Shown here in pieces: positions 9,243-18,918 of a stretch of 64,000 nucleotides of DNA; positions within the stretch are counted from its first letter, which is position 1, and each line of letters opens with the position of its first letter. The position numbers and the translations under genes are program-made. The notes beneath the pieces were generated by a model. It ran no database searches and had not been told where the DNA came from. It saw only the letters and a program-made list of their open reading frames with translations. Location: NCBI GenBank assembly GCA_037482215.1, contig CP148074.1, positions 1,984,001-2,048,000 on the forward strand. Direction: 5' to 3'. This DNA comes from Pseudomonas mendocina (lineage in GTDB: Bacteria; Pseudomonadota; Gammaproteobacteria; Pseudomonadales; Pseudomonadaceae).

Positions 9243-10313
9243 TTACTCCCGGCTCTCGAAGTCGATACGAGGGTCGACCAGGGTGTAGGTAATGTCGCCG
9301 ATCAATTTCACCACCAGACCTAGCAGCGTAAAAATAAACAGGGTGCCAAACACCACCGGGTAGTCACGGTTTATGGCGGCTTCAAAACTCATCAGTCCCA
9401 GGCCGTCGAGGGAGAAAATTACTTCGATCAGCAGGGAGCCGGTGAAAAACACGCCAATAAAAGCGGCGGGGAAACCGGCAATGATGATCAACATGGCGTT
9501 GCGGAATACATGGCCGTAGAGCACGCGGTTATTGGTCAGGCCTTTGGCTCGGGCAGTAACCACATACTGTTTGTTGATCTCATCGAGAAAGCTGTTTTTA
9601 GTCAGCAGGGTGAGGGTGGCGAAGTTGCCAATGACTAGCGCTGTAACAGGCAGGGCCAGGTGCCAGAAGTAGTCCAGCACCTTGCCAGTGAAGGTCAGTT
9701 CATCAAAGTTGTTAGAGGTCAGACCGCGAAGGGGGAACCAGTCCCAGTAGCTGCCACCGGCAAACAGCACGATGAGCAGAATGGCGAACAGGAAAGCTGG
9801 AATGGCGTAGCCAATGATGATGGCTGAGCTTGTCCAGACATCGAATGCACTTCCATTTCGCGTGGCTTTGGCGATCCCCAGGGGGATCGATACTAGGTAC
9901 ATGATCAGGGTGCTCCATAGCCCGAGGGAGATGGAGACAGGCATCTTTTCGATAATCAGGTCGATGACTTTGGCATCCCGGAAGAAACTTGAGCCGAAGT
10001 CCAGTTGCGCATAGCTTTTGACCATCAGCCAGAAGCGTTCAGGTGCAGATTTATCAAACCCGTACATCTTTTCAATTTCTTTGATCAGATCCGGGTCGAG
10101 GCCCTGCGCCCCTCGGTAGTTTGAGCCGGCAACGGAGACTTCTGCGCCACCGCCGGCTACTCGGCTGGTGGCACCATCAAAGCCTTCAAGCTTGGCAATC
10201 ATCTGCTCTACAGGGCCACCTGGAGCGGCCTGGATGATGACAAAGTTGATCAGCAGAATTCCGAACAGGGTCGGAATGATCAGCAGCAATCGCCGCAGTA
10301 TGTACGCCAGCAT
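9243..10313 (-). CDS. nppB: NppB/YejB-type ABC transporter permease
   Basis: OppB-like permease of 356 residues. An N-terminal helix ([20 protein letters not shown], ending near residue 28) is followed by a periplasmic segment and about five further helices. The EAA loop reads [19 protein letters not shown], which contacts the ATPase. The segment between helix 1 and the core (residues 36-110) contains the GGGAEVSV region seen in YejB-type proteins. One base separates its ATG from the nppA2 stop. It is the partner of nppC in the inner membrane. Confidence 0.92.
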   Translation of the reverse strand: MLAYILRRLLLIIPTLFGILLINFVIIQAAPGGPVEQMIAKLEGFDGATSRVAGGGAEVSVAGSNYRGAQGLDPDLIKEIEKMYGFDKSAPERFWLMVKSYAQLDFGSSFFRDAKVIDLIIEKMPVSISLGLWSTLIMYLVSIPLGIAKATRNGSAFDVWTSSAIIIGYAIPAFLFAILLIVLFAGGSYWDWFPLRGLTSNNFDELTFTGKVLDYFWHLALPVTALVIGNFATLTLLTKNSFLDEINKQYVVTARAKGLTNNRVLYGHVFRNAMLIIIAGFPAAFIGVFFTGSLLIEVIFSLDGLGLMSFEAAINRDYPVVFGTLFIFTLLGLVVKLIGDITYTLVDPRIDFESRE

Positions 10314-10314
10314 G

Positions 10315-12156
10315 TTATTGCTCCGAACCTGGGGTTACTGATTCAGTTTCGGATGCCTGGGGCACGTCGCGGGACCACCAAGTGTGTATGCCAATATCAT
10401 ACTTAGGGCTGACGGCGGGGTGCTCGAAGTGGTTCCAGTAGGCGACTCGCCAGGTTTTGATGTGCCAGTTTGGCACCACGTAATGCCCCCACTGCAGCAC
10501 ACGGTCCAGAGCACGGGCGCTGGTGATCAGCTGTTGTCTCGAGTCAGACTTGATCAGTGTGTTGACCAAGCTGTCGATCGCTGGCTCCTTGAGGCCGATC
10601 AAATTGCGGCTGCCGGGGTTATCTGCACTGCTGGAGTGCCAGTATTCGCGCTGCTCATTACCCGGGGATGAGGATTGGGGGAAGTTGCCGACAATCATGT
10701 CGTAATCCCTAGAGCGCAGTCGGTTAATGTACTGGGACACGTCTACCCGACGGATAATCATGTCGATGCCGAGATCAGACAGGTTGCGCTTGTAGGGGAG
10801 AAGAACGCGTTCGAATTCGGTCTGTGCCAGCAGAAACTCAAAGCTTACCGGTTGGCCGTTGGCATCCAGCATCTTGTCACCGTCTACACGCCAGCCAGCC
10901 TCTTGCAGCAATTGATAGGCGCGCCGTTGCTGCTCACGGATGATACCGTCGCCATTGGTGACAGGCGGCTCATAAGCTTCGCTAAATACTTTCGCCGGTA
11001 CCTGCTCGCGTAACGGCTCTAGCAGCGCCAGTTCTGCTTCTGAGGGCAGACCGGTGGCGCTTAGTTCAGAGTTTTCAAAATAGCTATGGGTGCGTGTGTA
11101 CGCGCCGTTGAACAGTTGGCGGTTGGTCCATTCGAAGTCAAACAGAAGCGAAAAGGCTTCGCGTACACGGTTATCACTGAAGATCGGGCGACGGGTGTTG
11201 AAAATAAAACCCTGCATACCCACCGGGTTGTAGTTGGTGATTTCTTCCTTGATCAGCTGACCGTCTGCTACTGCCGGTATGTTGTAGGCAGTGGCCCAGT
11301 TTTTGGCGCTGGTTTCTTGCCAGAAGTCGAAATGACCGGCTTTGAGTGCCTCAAGGGCGACCGTGTTATCGCGGTAATAGTCGATTTGCAGGGTGTCGAA
11401 ATTGTAGAAACCACGGCTCACTGGCAGATTTTTACCCCACCAATCCTTGACCCGCTCATAGCGGATGGAGCGGCCAGCCTGCACTTTGCCGACTTGATAC
11501 GGTCCACTGCCCAGTGGTACTTCAAGATTGCCCTTGGTGAAATCACGATTTTCCCACCAGTGTTTTGGCAGTACCGGAAGCTGGCCAACGATCAAAGGCA
11601 GTTCACGGTTACCAGCATGCTTGAAGACAAACTTAACCACGTTAGGTGCTTCAACTTCGGCACGCTCAACCTCGGCATAGTAACCGCGATACATCGGTGC
11701 GCCTTTGCTCATCAGCAAGTCGAAGGTGAATTTGACGTCTTCAGCTGTAACCGGCTTGGCGTCGTGAAAACGTGCTTCAGGGCGCAGGTAAAACCGCACC
11801 CAAGAACAGTCATCGGCCTTCTCGATTTTCTCGGCCAACAGTCCATAGACCGTAAAGGGCTCATCCATGCTCTGGATGAGCAGGGTGTCATAAATCATGT
11901 TGATGTCGTCAGCCGGGACCCCTTTACTGATGAAGGGGTTGAGGCTATCGAAACTGCCGAAGCCTGCCTGGCGTAGTGTGCCGCCTTTGGGGGCATCGGG
12001 ATTTACGTATTCGAAGTGCTTAAAGCCTGCGGGGTATTTAGGGGCTTCGTCATACAGCGTCAGAGCATGTTGCGGTGCAGCCAGAGTGAGGCTGGCGGCA
12101 CCTAGCAGGATAATCCCGCTAACGTGGGCAAGTGCGCGCAGAGCAGCATGGGTCAT
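10315..12156 (-). CDS. nppA2: Extracellular solute-binding protein, family 5 (NppA2/YejA-like)
   Basis: Periplasmic substrate-binding protein for the importer, 613 residues. The N-terminal signal peptide has a hydrophobic core [19 protein letters not shown] at residues 13-27, with cleavage likely near LAA. The mature part begins with the YejA-type segment [19 protein letters not shown], and the usual SBP_bac_5 fold fills the rest. It overlaps the nppA1 stop by an ATGA junction. Two binding proteins in one operon match the P. aeruginosa NppA1A2 arrangement. The two differ clearly in sequence, so distinct ligand ranges are plausible. Confidence 0.88.
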   Translation of the reverse strand: MTHAALRALAHVSGIILLGAASLTLAAPQHALTLYDEAPKYPAGFKHFEYVNPDAPKGGTLRQAGFGSFDSLNPFISKGVPADDINMIYDTLLIQSMDEPFTVYGLLAEKIEKADDCSWVRFYLRPEARFHDAKPVTAEDVKFTFDLLMSKGAPMYRGYYAEVERAEVEAPNVVKFVFKHAGNRELPLIVGQLPVLPKHWWENRDFTKGNLEVPLGSGPYQVGKVQAGRSIRYERVKDWWGKNLPVSRGFYNFDTLQIDYYRDNTVALEALKAGHFDFWQETSAKNWATAYNIPAVADGQLIKEEITNYNPVGMQGFIFNTRRPIFSDNRVREAFSLLFDFEWTNRQLFNGAYTRTHSYFENSELSATGLPSEAELALLEPLREQVPAKVFSEAYEPPVTNGDGIIREQQRRAYQLLQEAGWRVDGDKMLDANGQPVSFEFLLAQTEFERVLLPYKRNLSDLGIDMIIRRVDVSQYINRLRSRDYDMIVGNFPQSSSPGNEQREYWHSSSADNPGSRNLIGLKEPAIDSLVNTLIKSDSRQQLITSARALDRVLQWGHYVVPNWHIKTWRVAYWNHFEHPAVSPKYDIGIHTWWSRDVPQASETESVTPGSEQ

Positions 12157-13982
12157 TCAGCTTTCTCCATGGATTTCAGCCACCAACTACGTAACCCCAA
12201 GGTGTAGGGCGGCGTGGTGACGAATGCAAATCGGTTTCGGTAAGCCAGTCGATGGTAATCGATATACCAGTTAGGAATGCTGTAGTGCTGCCACAACAAT
12301 ACCCGGTCAAGGGCTTTAGTCGCAGCAACTTGTTGGTCGCGGCTCTGGGCTGATAACAATTTTTCGATCATGGCATCCACGACAGGGTGGGCGACACCCG
12401 CATAGTTGCGTCCGCCTTTGACAGTGGCCTGGGATGAGTGGAAGTACAGGGACTGCTCAATACCGGGGCTTAAAGTTTGGGCGAGAGTGGTGAGAATCAT
12501 GTCGAAGTCGTATTGATCAAGTCGCTGCTTGTATTGAGCACGATCAACCGTGCGCAAGCTAACCTGGATACCGATGCTGGCTAGATTCCTTGTATACGAC
12601 TGTAAGATTCGCTCTAGATTCGGGTTGACGAGCAATATCTCGAAACGGAAGGGTTGGCCTTTGCTATTCAATAATCGTTGCCCGGATGGTTTCCAACCCG
12701 CCTCGGCCAATAGGCTCAGTGCTTTGCGTAGGTTTTCACGGGGGATTCCCCGTCCGTCAGTGTGGGGCACACTGTAGGGCTCTGTGAACAGACGTGCTTG
12801 AAGCTGTTTACGATAGGGTGAAAGCAGCAACCATTCAGCGCCAATGGGCTTTCCCGTGGCGGAAAATTCGCTGTTCGGGAAGTAGCTTTTGGCGCGGGTA
12901 TAAGAACTATTGAACAGCGCTCGATTGGCCCACTCAAAGTCGAACATCAGGCCCATGGCTTCGCGCACTTTGCGTTCGGCAAAAACTGCCCGGCGGGTGT
13001 TCATAAAGAGCGCTTGGGTTTGTGTCGGGATCTTGTGCGGGATTTCAGCGCGAATCACCTCGCCACGAACGAGGGCAGGGAAGCGGTAGGCAGTAGCCCA
13101 GTTTTTCGCCTGCTGTTCGATATAGATGTCAAATTCGTCTGCTTTAAAGGCTTCGAAAGCCACATTACTGTCACGGTAAAACTCGACCTCAACCCGGTCG
13201 AAATTGTACTTGCCGCGATTAACCGGTAAATCCGCCCCCCACCAGTCTTTTACCCGCTCAAATGTCAGGCTGCGTCCAGGCGTTACCCGGCTGATTCGAT
13301 ACGGTCCATTTCCTAGTGGCGGCTCAAATGTTGTGGCTTTGAAGTCCCGATTTTTCCAATAGTGTTGGGGCAGCACAGGCAATTCGCCCAGGCGCAGTAT
13401 CTGTAAAGCGCTATTAGGGCGTTTTAGGATGAAGCGAATACTCAGACGGTTGAGTATGTCTACTCGCTTTACTTCCTGAAGATTGGCCCTGTATTGCGGA
13501 TGGCCTTCCTTGAGCAGCAAACGGTAGGAGAAGGCCACGTCATAGGCGGTTATAGGCGTGTTGTCATGAAAGCGCGCTTGGGGGCGGATATTGAAAACCA
13601 CCCAGCTGCGATCATCACTGTATTCCACAGACTCTGCGACCAGACCATAACTGGAGGCCGGCTCATCCCCGGAAGGGTCATAGATTCCCGTTCCCACCAT
13701 CAGTGGAGCGTTAAGTTCATTGACGCCATATTGCAGGAAGTTAGGGCTGCTAGTAGGGCTAGAGCCCTTGATGGTATAGGGGTTAAGTGTGTCGAAGGTG
13801 CCCGATGCCATCATCCGCAAGGTTCCGCCTTTTGGGGCTTGCGGGTTTACCCAGTCAAAATGCTTGAAGGTCGATGGATATTTCAGGTCGCCAAACTGGG
13901 CGAACCCATGACTTACGTAAACTTCTGCCCAAGCGCTTTGTATGAAGCAGGTCAGGAAAATCAGCGAGAGGAGGGGACGCAT
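12153..13982 (-). CDS. nppA1: Extracellular solute-binding protein, family 5 (NppA1/YejA-like)
   Basis: First gene of the importer operon, 609 residues. The signal peptide ends near SAWA before EVYVSHG. The mature N-terminus repeats the hallmark STFKHFDWVNPQAPKGG shared with its downstream paralogue, showing an ancient tandem duplication. The later core regions ([21 protein letters not shown]) also align with NppA2. It overlaps nppA2 by four bases. The 219-base gap upstream should hold the operon promoter, but I found no convincing -35/-10 pair. Which paralogue binds which ligand cannot be told from sequence. Confidence 0.88.
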   Translation of the reverse strand: MRPLLSLIFLTCFIQSAWAEVYVSHGFAQFGDLKYPSTFKHFDWVNPQAPKGGTLRMMASGTFDTLNPYTIKGSSPTSSPNFLQYGVNELNAPLMVGTGIYDPSGDEPASSYGLVAESVEYSDDRSWVVFNIRPQARFHDNTPITAYDVAFSYRLLLKEGHPQYRANLQEVKRVDILNRLSIRFILKRPNSALQILRLGELPVLPQHYWKNRDFKATTFEPPLGNGPYRISRVTPGRSLTFERVKDWWGADLPVNRGKYNFDRVEVEFYRDSNVAFEAFKADEFDIYIEQQAKNWATAYRFPALVRGEVIRAEIPHKIPTQTQALFMNTRRAVFAERKVREAMGLMFDFEWANRALFNSSYTRAKSYFPNSEFSATGKPIGAEWLLLSPYRKQLQARLFTEPYSVPHTDGRGIPRENLRKALSLLAEAGWKPSGQRLLNSKGQPFRFEILLVNPNLERILQSYTRNLASIGIQVSLRTVDRAQYKQRLDQYDFDMILTTLAQTLSPGIEQSLYFHSSQATVKGGRNYAGVAHPVVDAMIEKLLSAQSRDQQVAATKALDRVLLWQHYSIPNWYIDYHRLAYRNRFAFVTTPPYTLGLRSWWLKSMEKAE

Positions 13983-14201
13983 TCAATAAAGTATCCGATC
14001 CGTGGCGTCAAAGGGCTTCTGAGGGGCACATTAACAGCTTGTAGGGGTGCGAAAAAGAGCACTCGAACGAGGGTTCCATTAAGCCGTTTTATCTTTATGA
14101 CTATTCTCTACGGCAGATGTAAGGTGATGTGGTTAATCGGCTCTGTGTTAACACTAGGCTGTAGGCAATGATGGGGTCGCTCAGCAGCCATGATTGCCCC
14201 G

Positions 14202-15797
14202 CTAGTTGGCAGTGTACAGGGTTAACGTCTGACCAGGGCGTAGCGATTTTCCAGCCTTGGGGTTCCAGTTTTGCAAACTGCTCATGGATACATTGAAGCG
14301 CCGTGCAATTTCATACATCGAGTCTCCCGAGCGCACGCGATAGTAAGTGACATTTTGACGCGGTTGCTGACGGGTTGTACGGGTTTGCTGAGCCAGGTTT
14401 GTCGCACTACCGTGCAGGTTGAGGACCTGGCCGACGCGTAGGCTGTTGCCTGAGAGCCTGTTCCAGCGCTGTATGTCACTGACCTTTACATTATTGCGCT
14501 GAGCGATTTGCCACAGGTTGTCGCCATCTTTCACTCGATACGTGCGGCCGGTGACAGGGCGGCTAGTGGCAACTGTGGTGTCGACTGTACGACGCTGATA
14601 CAGCGGTTCGTGCCGCGAGGTTGGCTCAGTTGGTATGCTCAACAGTTGTCCAACGCTAAGGTTGTTGCTGGAGAGTTTGTTGATGTCTTTGAGGGTGTTG
14701 ACCGTGATCTGATTCCGGTTAGCGATACTGTGCAGACTGTCGCCGGGTCTAACGCGGTACTCTTGCCAGCTCACCTGCTCATCGGCCTTTAGCAAGGAAA
14801 GGCTAGCGCTGAACTGTTCAGCTTTATCGGCTGGGACCAGAAGGTGTTTAGGGCCGTCATGGGTGACGCCGCGCTTGTAAGCCGGATTGAGCAATTCGAG
14901 TTCGGTTTCATCGAGATTGGTGATCTTGGCAACCCTGGCCAAGTCCATACGCTGATTGAACGCTACTTTTTCGAAGTAGGGCTCGTTGGCGATCGGTGCC
15001 AAGCTCACGCCATAGGCTTGTGGCGTCATGATCACCTGTGACAGGGCGAGAAGCTTTGGCACGTAGTTCTGGGTTTCAGTCGGCAGGGACAAGTTCCAAT
15101 AATCGGTTGGCAGGCCCAGCTTCTCATTCCGCTCAATGGCCCGGCTGACACGCCCTTCACCGGCGTTGTATGCCGCCAAGGCCAGCAGCCAGTCGCCATT
15201 GAACATTTCCTTGAGGCGGCTCAGGTAGTCGATGGCCGCTTGGGTGGACGCGGTGACATCGCGGCGCCCGTCGTACCAGTTGGTCTGGCGCAGATTAAAG
15301 TTGCGTCCGGTCGAGGGAATAAATTGCCAAAGCCCAACTGCATGGGCCCTAGAGTAGGCCATTGGGTTGTAGGCACTTTCGATCATCGGCAGCAGAGCCA
15401 GTTCAGTTGGCATGTTGTGCTGTTCGAGACGCTCCACAATATAGTGAATATAAGGGCTGCTGCTGTTAGCCGCTTTTTCTACAAAGGAGGAGTTGCTGAC
15501 GAACCATAAACGCTGCTGCTCAATACGGGGATTGAGGCCAATGGTCTCTTGTAATTGATAGCCACTGCGTACCCGCTCCCAGATGTCTTTGGGCTGTTTT
15601 TCGGCATCACGGGCAGTAGTTTTAAGCCATTCGGGTTCACGGTTGAGACCAACAGCAAGGTCTGTGTTGCGGCTGCTATCGGGGGGCTCTGGTGTGGTCT
15701 GACAACCGGCGAGCACCACGCACATGATCACCACAAGGCTACGGATGCCTTGTGCCAATGCCTTAAAATTCAATGGCTTGCTAGGTGATAAAGGCAT
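14202..15797 (-). CDS. mltD: MltD, membrane-bound lytic murein transglycosylase D
   Basis: Cleaves peptidoglycan glycan strands to 1,6-anhydro ends from the outer membrane. The 531-residue lipoprotein has a lipobox LAGC with Cys32 as the lipidation site. The SLT domain (about 115-240) contains the catalytic Glu140 in MIESAYNP and the following GLWQFIPSTGR motif. Three LysM peptidoglycan-binding repeats lie at 347-389, 420-462 and 486-528, each starting YRV-x-GD. It is on the same strand as gloB upstream and npp downstream, spaced 99 and 219 bases from them, so it probably forms its own transcription unit. Confidence 0.95.
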   Translation of the reverse strand: MPLSPSKPLNFKALAQGIRSLVVIMCVVLAGCQTTPEPPDSSRNTDLAVGLNREPEWLKTTARDAEKQPKDIWERVRSGYQLQETIGLNPRIEQQRLWFVSNSSFVEKAANSSSPYIHYIVERLEQHNMPTELALLPMIESAYNPMAYSRAHAVGLWQFIPSTGRNFNLRQTNWYDGRRDVTASTQAAIDYLSRLKEMFNGDWLLALAAYNAGEGRVSRAIERNEKLGLPTDYWNLSLPTETQNYVPKLLALSQVIMTPQAYGVSLAPIANEPYFEKVAFNQRMDLARVAKITNLDETELELLNPAYKRGVTHDGPKHLLVPADKAEQFSASLSLLKADEQVSWQEYRVRPGDSLHSIANRNQITVNTLKDINKLSSNNLSVGQLLSIPTEPTSRHEPLYQRRTVDTTVATSRPVTGRTYRVKDGDNLWQIAQRNNVKVSDIQRWNRLSGNSLRVGQVLNLHGSATNLAQQTRTTRQQPRQNVTYYRVRSGDSMYEIARRFNVSMSSLQNWNPKAGKSLRPGQTLTLYTAN

Positions 15798-15831
15798 TGG
15801 CTGTGGTGTGTATCCCGTAAAAAATGTCGGA

Positions 15832-15846
15832 CGATTCTAGGAATCG
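15832..15846. repeat. Short inverted repeat between gloB and mltD
   Basis: CGATTC, TAG, GAATCG: a six-pair hairpin between the gloB stop and the mltD start. On the minus strand a run of six T follows eight bases later. It could be a weak gloB terminator or a binding site ahead of mltD. Confidence 0.35.
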
Positions 15847-15896
15847 ACCCTTTCATGGTCAAGTTTCAGCCCACTGTTTGCGACGTAATGATCATT

Positions 15897-16670
15897 TCAG
15901 AACGTGTCTTTCCAGGCTCGCAGTGCAGCAAAGACCGCCACGGGCGACTCCGCTTCAAGGCCTTTTTGCTGCGTGATAGACGCAATAATTTCGGGCTCGC
16001 TGCAGCGCAGGAAAGGGTTGGTGGCTTTTTCTAAGCCAATCGTTGATGGCAGGCTGATTTTTCCTTCTTCACGCCACTGAGTGACCTCGGTAAAGCGCTG
16101 CTGCAGGCGCTGGTTGCCCGGTTCAACCGCGACAGCAAATCGCAGGTTGCTCAGGGTGTATTCGTGTGTGCAGTACACGTGGGTCTGCTCAGGCAAGGCA
16201 GCAAAGCGTTGTAGTGAGGTATGCATCTGCTCGGGTGTCCCTTCGAACAGGCGTCCGCAGCCCGCAGCGAAAAGGGTATCGCCACAGAACAACCAGTGCT
16301 GCTCAGGTTGAACGTAGGCAATGTGCCCTAATGTATGGCCAGGCACCGCTAAGATGTTGAAGCGCACGCCTAGGACTTCGATACTGTCACCATCGTCCAG
16401 AGCCAGATCACGGCCAGGAATCTTCTCTTTGGCCGGACCAGCCACTCGCGCGCCAGTGACTGATTTGAGTTGCTCAACGCCGCCGACATGATCGTGATGA
16501 TGGTGAGTGATCAGAATATCGGTGAGTTGCCATCCCGGATTATCTTTCAGCCAAGCCAACACCGGGGCAGCATCACCGGGATCAACAACTGCACATCGGC
16601 GCGCGTCGATGGCTTGCAGGAGCCATATATAGTTGTCATTAAAGGCCGGTAATGCGTCGATTTTAATCAT
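15897..16670 (-). CDS. gloB: GloB, hydroxyacylglutathione hydrolase (glyoxalase II)
   Basis: Second step of methylglyoxal detoxification: hydrolyses S-lactoylglutathione to lactate and glutathione. The protein of 257 residues starts at the ATG at 16670 ([10 protein letters not shown]), the family-typical N-terminus; the open frame upstream to 16772 is not conserved-looking. The metallo-beta-lactamase motif [10 protein letters not shown] places the metal ligands at residues 56-61, and later ligands GHTLGH and GDTLF are present. The C-terminal substrate-binding helical domain carries the usual NPFLRC segment. It is divergent from the methyltransferase gene, with a 140-base shared promoter region. 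Confidence 0.95.
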   Translation of the reverse strand: MIKIDALPAFNDNYIWLLQAIDARRCAVVDPGDAAPVLAWLKDNPGWQLTDILITHHHHDHVGGVEQLKSVTGARVAGPAKEKIPGRDLALDDGDSIEVLGVRFNILAVPGHTLGHIAYVQPEQHWLFCGDTLFAAGCGRLFEGTPEQMHTSLQRFAALPEQTHVYCTHEYTLSNLRFAVAVEPGNQRLQQRFTEVTQWREEGKISLPSTIGLEKATNPFLRCSEPEIIASITQQKGLEAESPVAVFAALRAWKDTF

Positions 16671-16810
16671 GTGATGGTCGCCAACTAGGTCACAAAGGTG
16701 CATCTTAGGTTTTGCGTGCGTGAGCGTCGAGCCAGCACTCAGTTTTCTCCGGTCGTCACGCAGTGTAAACACCTCCTGCGCATGGGGGCTGGCAATAGAA
16801 GGTGAAGGTT

Positions 16811-17608
16811 ATGGCCCTACATACACTGAGTAGCGCTGACAAAGACTGGCTTACCCTAAACCGGGCAGCCAGAGACTGGCTGGCAGGGCCTTTAGGTCAG
16901 CTGCTGCTGACTCAGGAGCAGCCCTGGCTTGAGGAGGAACTGGCGCGTCTATTTGGAGGTTTTCTGCTGCACTACGGCCCCGCCGCAGAAAAACCTCCGC
17001 AACCCGGCAAGATACAGCGCAGCGTTCGGTTGGGGGCGCCGTTTAGTGGTGTAGATATTGTCTGCGAAGACCAAGCATGGCCTGTCAGTGAGAATTCGGC
17101 AGATGCCGTACTGCTTCAGCATGGGCTGGACTTCAGTTTAGTTCCGCACGGCTTGCTGCGTGAGGCTGCCCGTGGCGTCAGGCCAGGGGGGCACTTGTTG
17201 ATCGTAGGTATCAATCCATCCAGCCTCTGGGGCGCACGGCATTACTTGAGCCGTGGCGGTTTGCGTAAGGCTCGCTGCATTTCGCCGGAACGAATCACTG
17301 ACTGGCTGAATGTACTGGGTTTCGTGCTGGAGAAACGACGCTTCGGGTGCTATCGTCCGCCGCTTTCTTCACTGACTTGGCAGCATCGGCTGGCACCGCT
17401 GGAGCGATTGGGGCAGTCCTGGAACTTGCCTGGAGCCGGGTTTTATCTGTTGGTTGCGCGCAAACTGGTGCGTGGAGTAAGGCCTAATCAGGTCAATAGC
17501 CGACAGCCTTTGGGCAAGCTGCTGCCAATGCCCGTGGCTCAGGTCAGCCGTTATGAACCCAGACAGTCTGAGAACTGTACGACTAAGCGTGGAATGACAG
17601 ATACATGA
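16811..17608 (+). CDS. Class I SAM-dependent methyltransferase, function unknown
   Basis: 265 residues from the ATG at 16811, which has AAGGTGAAGG just upstream; an in-frame GTG at 16802 is the alternative. The fold shows Methyltransf_11-type features: an acidic patch [21 protein letters not shown], then the [24 protein letters not shown] stretch typical of post-motif I to motif III. The canonical glycine-rich motif I is degenerate, so catalytic competence is uncertain. The stop overlaps the rnhA start (ATGA), as in P. aeruginosa where this gene also precedes rnhA-dnaQ. The substrate is unknown. Confidence 0.82.
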   Translation: MALHTLSSADKDWLTLNRAARDWLAGPLGQLLLTQEQPWLEEELARLFGGFLLHYGPAAEKPPQPGKIQRSVRLGAPFSGVDIVCEDQAWPVSENSADAVLLQHGLDFSLVPHGLLREAARGVRPGGHLLIVGINPSSLWGARHYLSRGGLRKARCISPERITDWLNVLGFVLEKRRFGCYRPPLSSLTWQHRLAPLERLGQSWNLPGAGFYLLVARKLVRGVRPNQVNSRQPLGKLLPMPVAQVSRYEPRQSENCTTKRGMTDT

Positions 17609-18057
17609 GTGAACAGGTCGTTATCTATACCGACGGAGCCTGCAAAGGTAATCCCGGTATTGGAGGCTGGGGAGCGCTGCTTATTTATAAGGGCGTGGAA
17701 AAGGAATTGTGGGGCGGTGAGCCTGACACGACCAACAACCGTATGGAAATGACTGCGGCGATCCGTGCGTTGGCCGAACTCAAACGCAGTTGTGATGTTT
17801 GCTTGGTCACTGACTCGCAGTATCTGATGCAAGGCATTCAGGACTGGATGCCCAATTGGAAAAAACGCGGCTGGAAGACGGCGGCTAAACAGCCGGTTAA
17901 GAATGCTGATTTGTGGCAGCAACTGGATGAACAGGTTAATCGCCATAACCTGACCTGGCGGTGGGTGCGCGGACATACCGGTGATGCCGGTAACGAGCGG
18001 GCTGATCAGTTGGCCAACCGCGGTGTTGATGAAGTGAGAGGTTTGAAACATGCGTAG
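17605..18057 (+). CDS. rnhA: Ribonuclease HI
   Basis: Removes RNA from RNA-DNA hybrids (R-loops, Okazaki primers). It has 150 residues, typical of RNase HI. The four carboxylates of the active site are present as Asp10 (YTDGAC), Glu48 (NNRMEM), Asp70 (TDSQY) and Asp134 (ERAD), with His124 in the flexible GHTGD loop. The start overlaps the methyltransferase stop by four bases, and the end overlaps dnaQ by eight bases, so the three genes form one operon. The rnhA-dnaQ pairing is widely conserved, although in E. coli the two are divergent. Confidence 0.97.
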   Translation: MSEQVVIYTDGACKGNPGIGGWGALLIYKGVEKELWGGEPDTTNNRMEMTAAIRALAELKRSCDVCLVTDSQYLMQGIQDWMPNWKKRGWKTAAKQPVKNADLWQQLDEQVNRHNLTWRWVRGHTGDAGNERADQLANRGVDEVRGLKHA

Positions 18058-18790
18058 CGTGGTGCTGGATACTGAAACCACTGGTATGCCGGTTACAGAC
18101 GGCCACCGGATTATCGAAATCGGTTGCGTCGAACTGATGGGGCGACGCCTGACGGGGCGGCACTTTCATGTCTACCTCCAGCCGGATCGCGAAATTGATG
18201 AAGGCGCGATTGCGGTGCACGGTATTACGAATGAGTTCGTGCAGGACAAGCCGCGCTTTAAAGAAGTCGCCGATGAGTTTTTTGAGTTTATCAAGGGCGC
18301 CCAGCTGATCATCCACAACGCCGCGTTCGACGTTGGTTTTATCAACAACGAATTTGCCTTGTTGAATCAGCAAGATCGCGCTGACATCAGCGAACATTGC
18401 TCTATCCTCGATACCTTGTTGATGGCCCGTGAGCGTCATCCAGGTCAGCGTAATAACCTGGATGCTCTGTGTAAGCGCTACGGCGTAGACAACTCCGGCC
18501 GTGAGTTGCATGGCGCTTTGCTCGATGCCGAGATTCTGGCCGACGTTTATCTGGCCATGACCGGCGGGCAGACCAACCTGTCGCTAGCCGGTGAAGGTAG
18601 TGATGGTGATGGCGGGCGCCAGCAGGCAACCCCTATCAAGCGCCTGCCAGCAGACAGACCGCGCACGCGAGTTATCACTGCAAGCCCCGAGGAACTTGAG
18701 GCTCACATGGCGCGTTTGGCAGTGATCGAAAAGTCAGCGGGGGCGCCACCTTTGTGGGTTCAAATGGAGCAAGGAGAGGGCGGAGCTTAA
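18050..18790 (+). CDS. dnaQ: DNA polymerase III epsilon subunit, 3'-5' proofreading exonuclease
   Basis: Proofreading exonuclease of the replicative polymerase core, 246 residues. Exo I motif DTETTG gives metal ligands Asp7 and Glu9. Exo II is HNAAFDVGF, and Exo III contains the [17 protein letters not shown] histidine and aspartate of DEDDh enzymes. The C-terminal tail after about residue 185 is the flexible part that binds the alpha subunit and is weakly conserved. It starts inside rnhA by eight bases. No terminator is apparent before ldcA, 128 bases on. Confidence 0.96.
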   Translation: MRSVVLDTETTGMPVTDGHRIIEIGCVELMGRRLTGRHFHVYLQPDREIDEGAIAVHGITNEFVQDKPRFKEVADEFFEFIKGAQLIIHNAAFDVGFINNEFALLNQQDRADISEHCSILDTLLMARERHPGQRNNLDALCKRYGVDNSGRELHGALLDAEILADVYLAMTGGQTNLSLAGEGSDGDGGRQQATPIKRLPADRPRTRVITASPEELEAHMARLAVIEKSAGAPPLWVQMEQGEGGA

Positions 18791-18870
18791 GCCTTCTCGA
18801 CTTATCTGCTGGCGACCTTTTCTTACAGTCGTACACGGGTGGGGTTCCTTCAGACCTGGCAAGTCACTAA

Positions 18871-18911
18871 CCTGAAGAGACAGGCAGACTCGATCTGCCG
18901 CTCTTCAGGGA
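18871..18911 (+). promoter_or_regulatory. Hairpin overlapping the ribosome-binding site of ldcA
   Basis: CCTGAAGAG at 18871-18879 pairs perfectly with CTCTTCAGG at 18901-18909. Nested inside, GGCAGA (18883-18888) pairs with TCTGCC (18894-18899) around a CTCGA loop. The 3' arm contains the first bases of the Shine-Dalgarno AGGGA (18907-18911), seven bases before the ldcA ATG. No T-tract follows, so it is not a terminator. A translation-control hairpin is the straightforward reading; the ligand or trigger, if any, is unknown. Confidence 0.6.
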
Positions 18912-18918
18912 CGCCATA

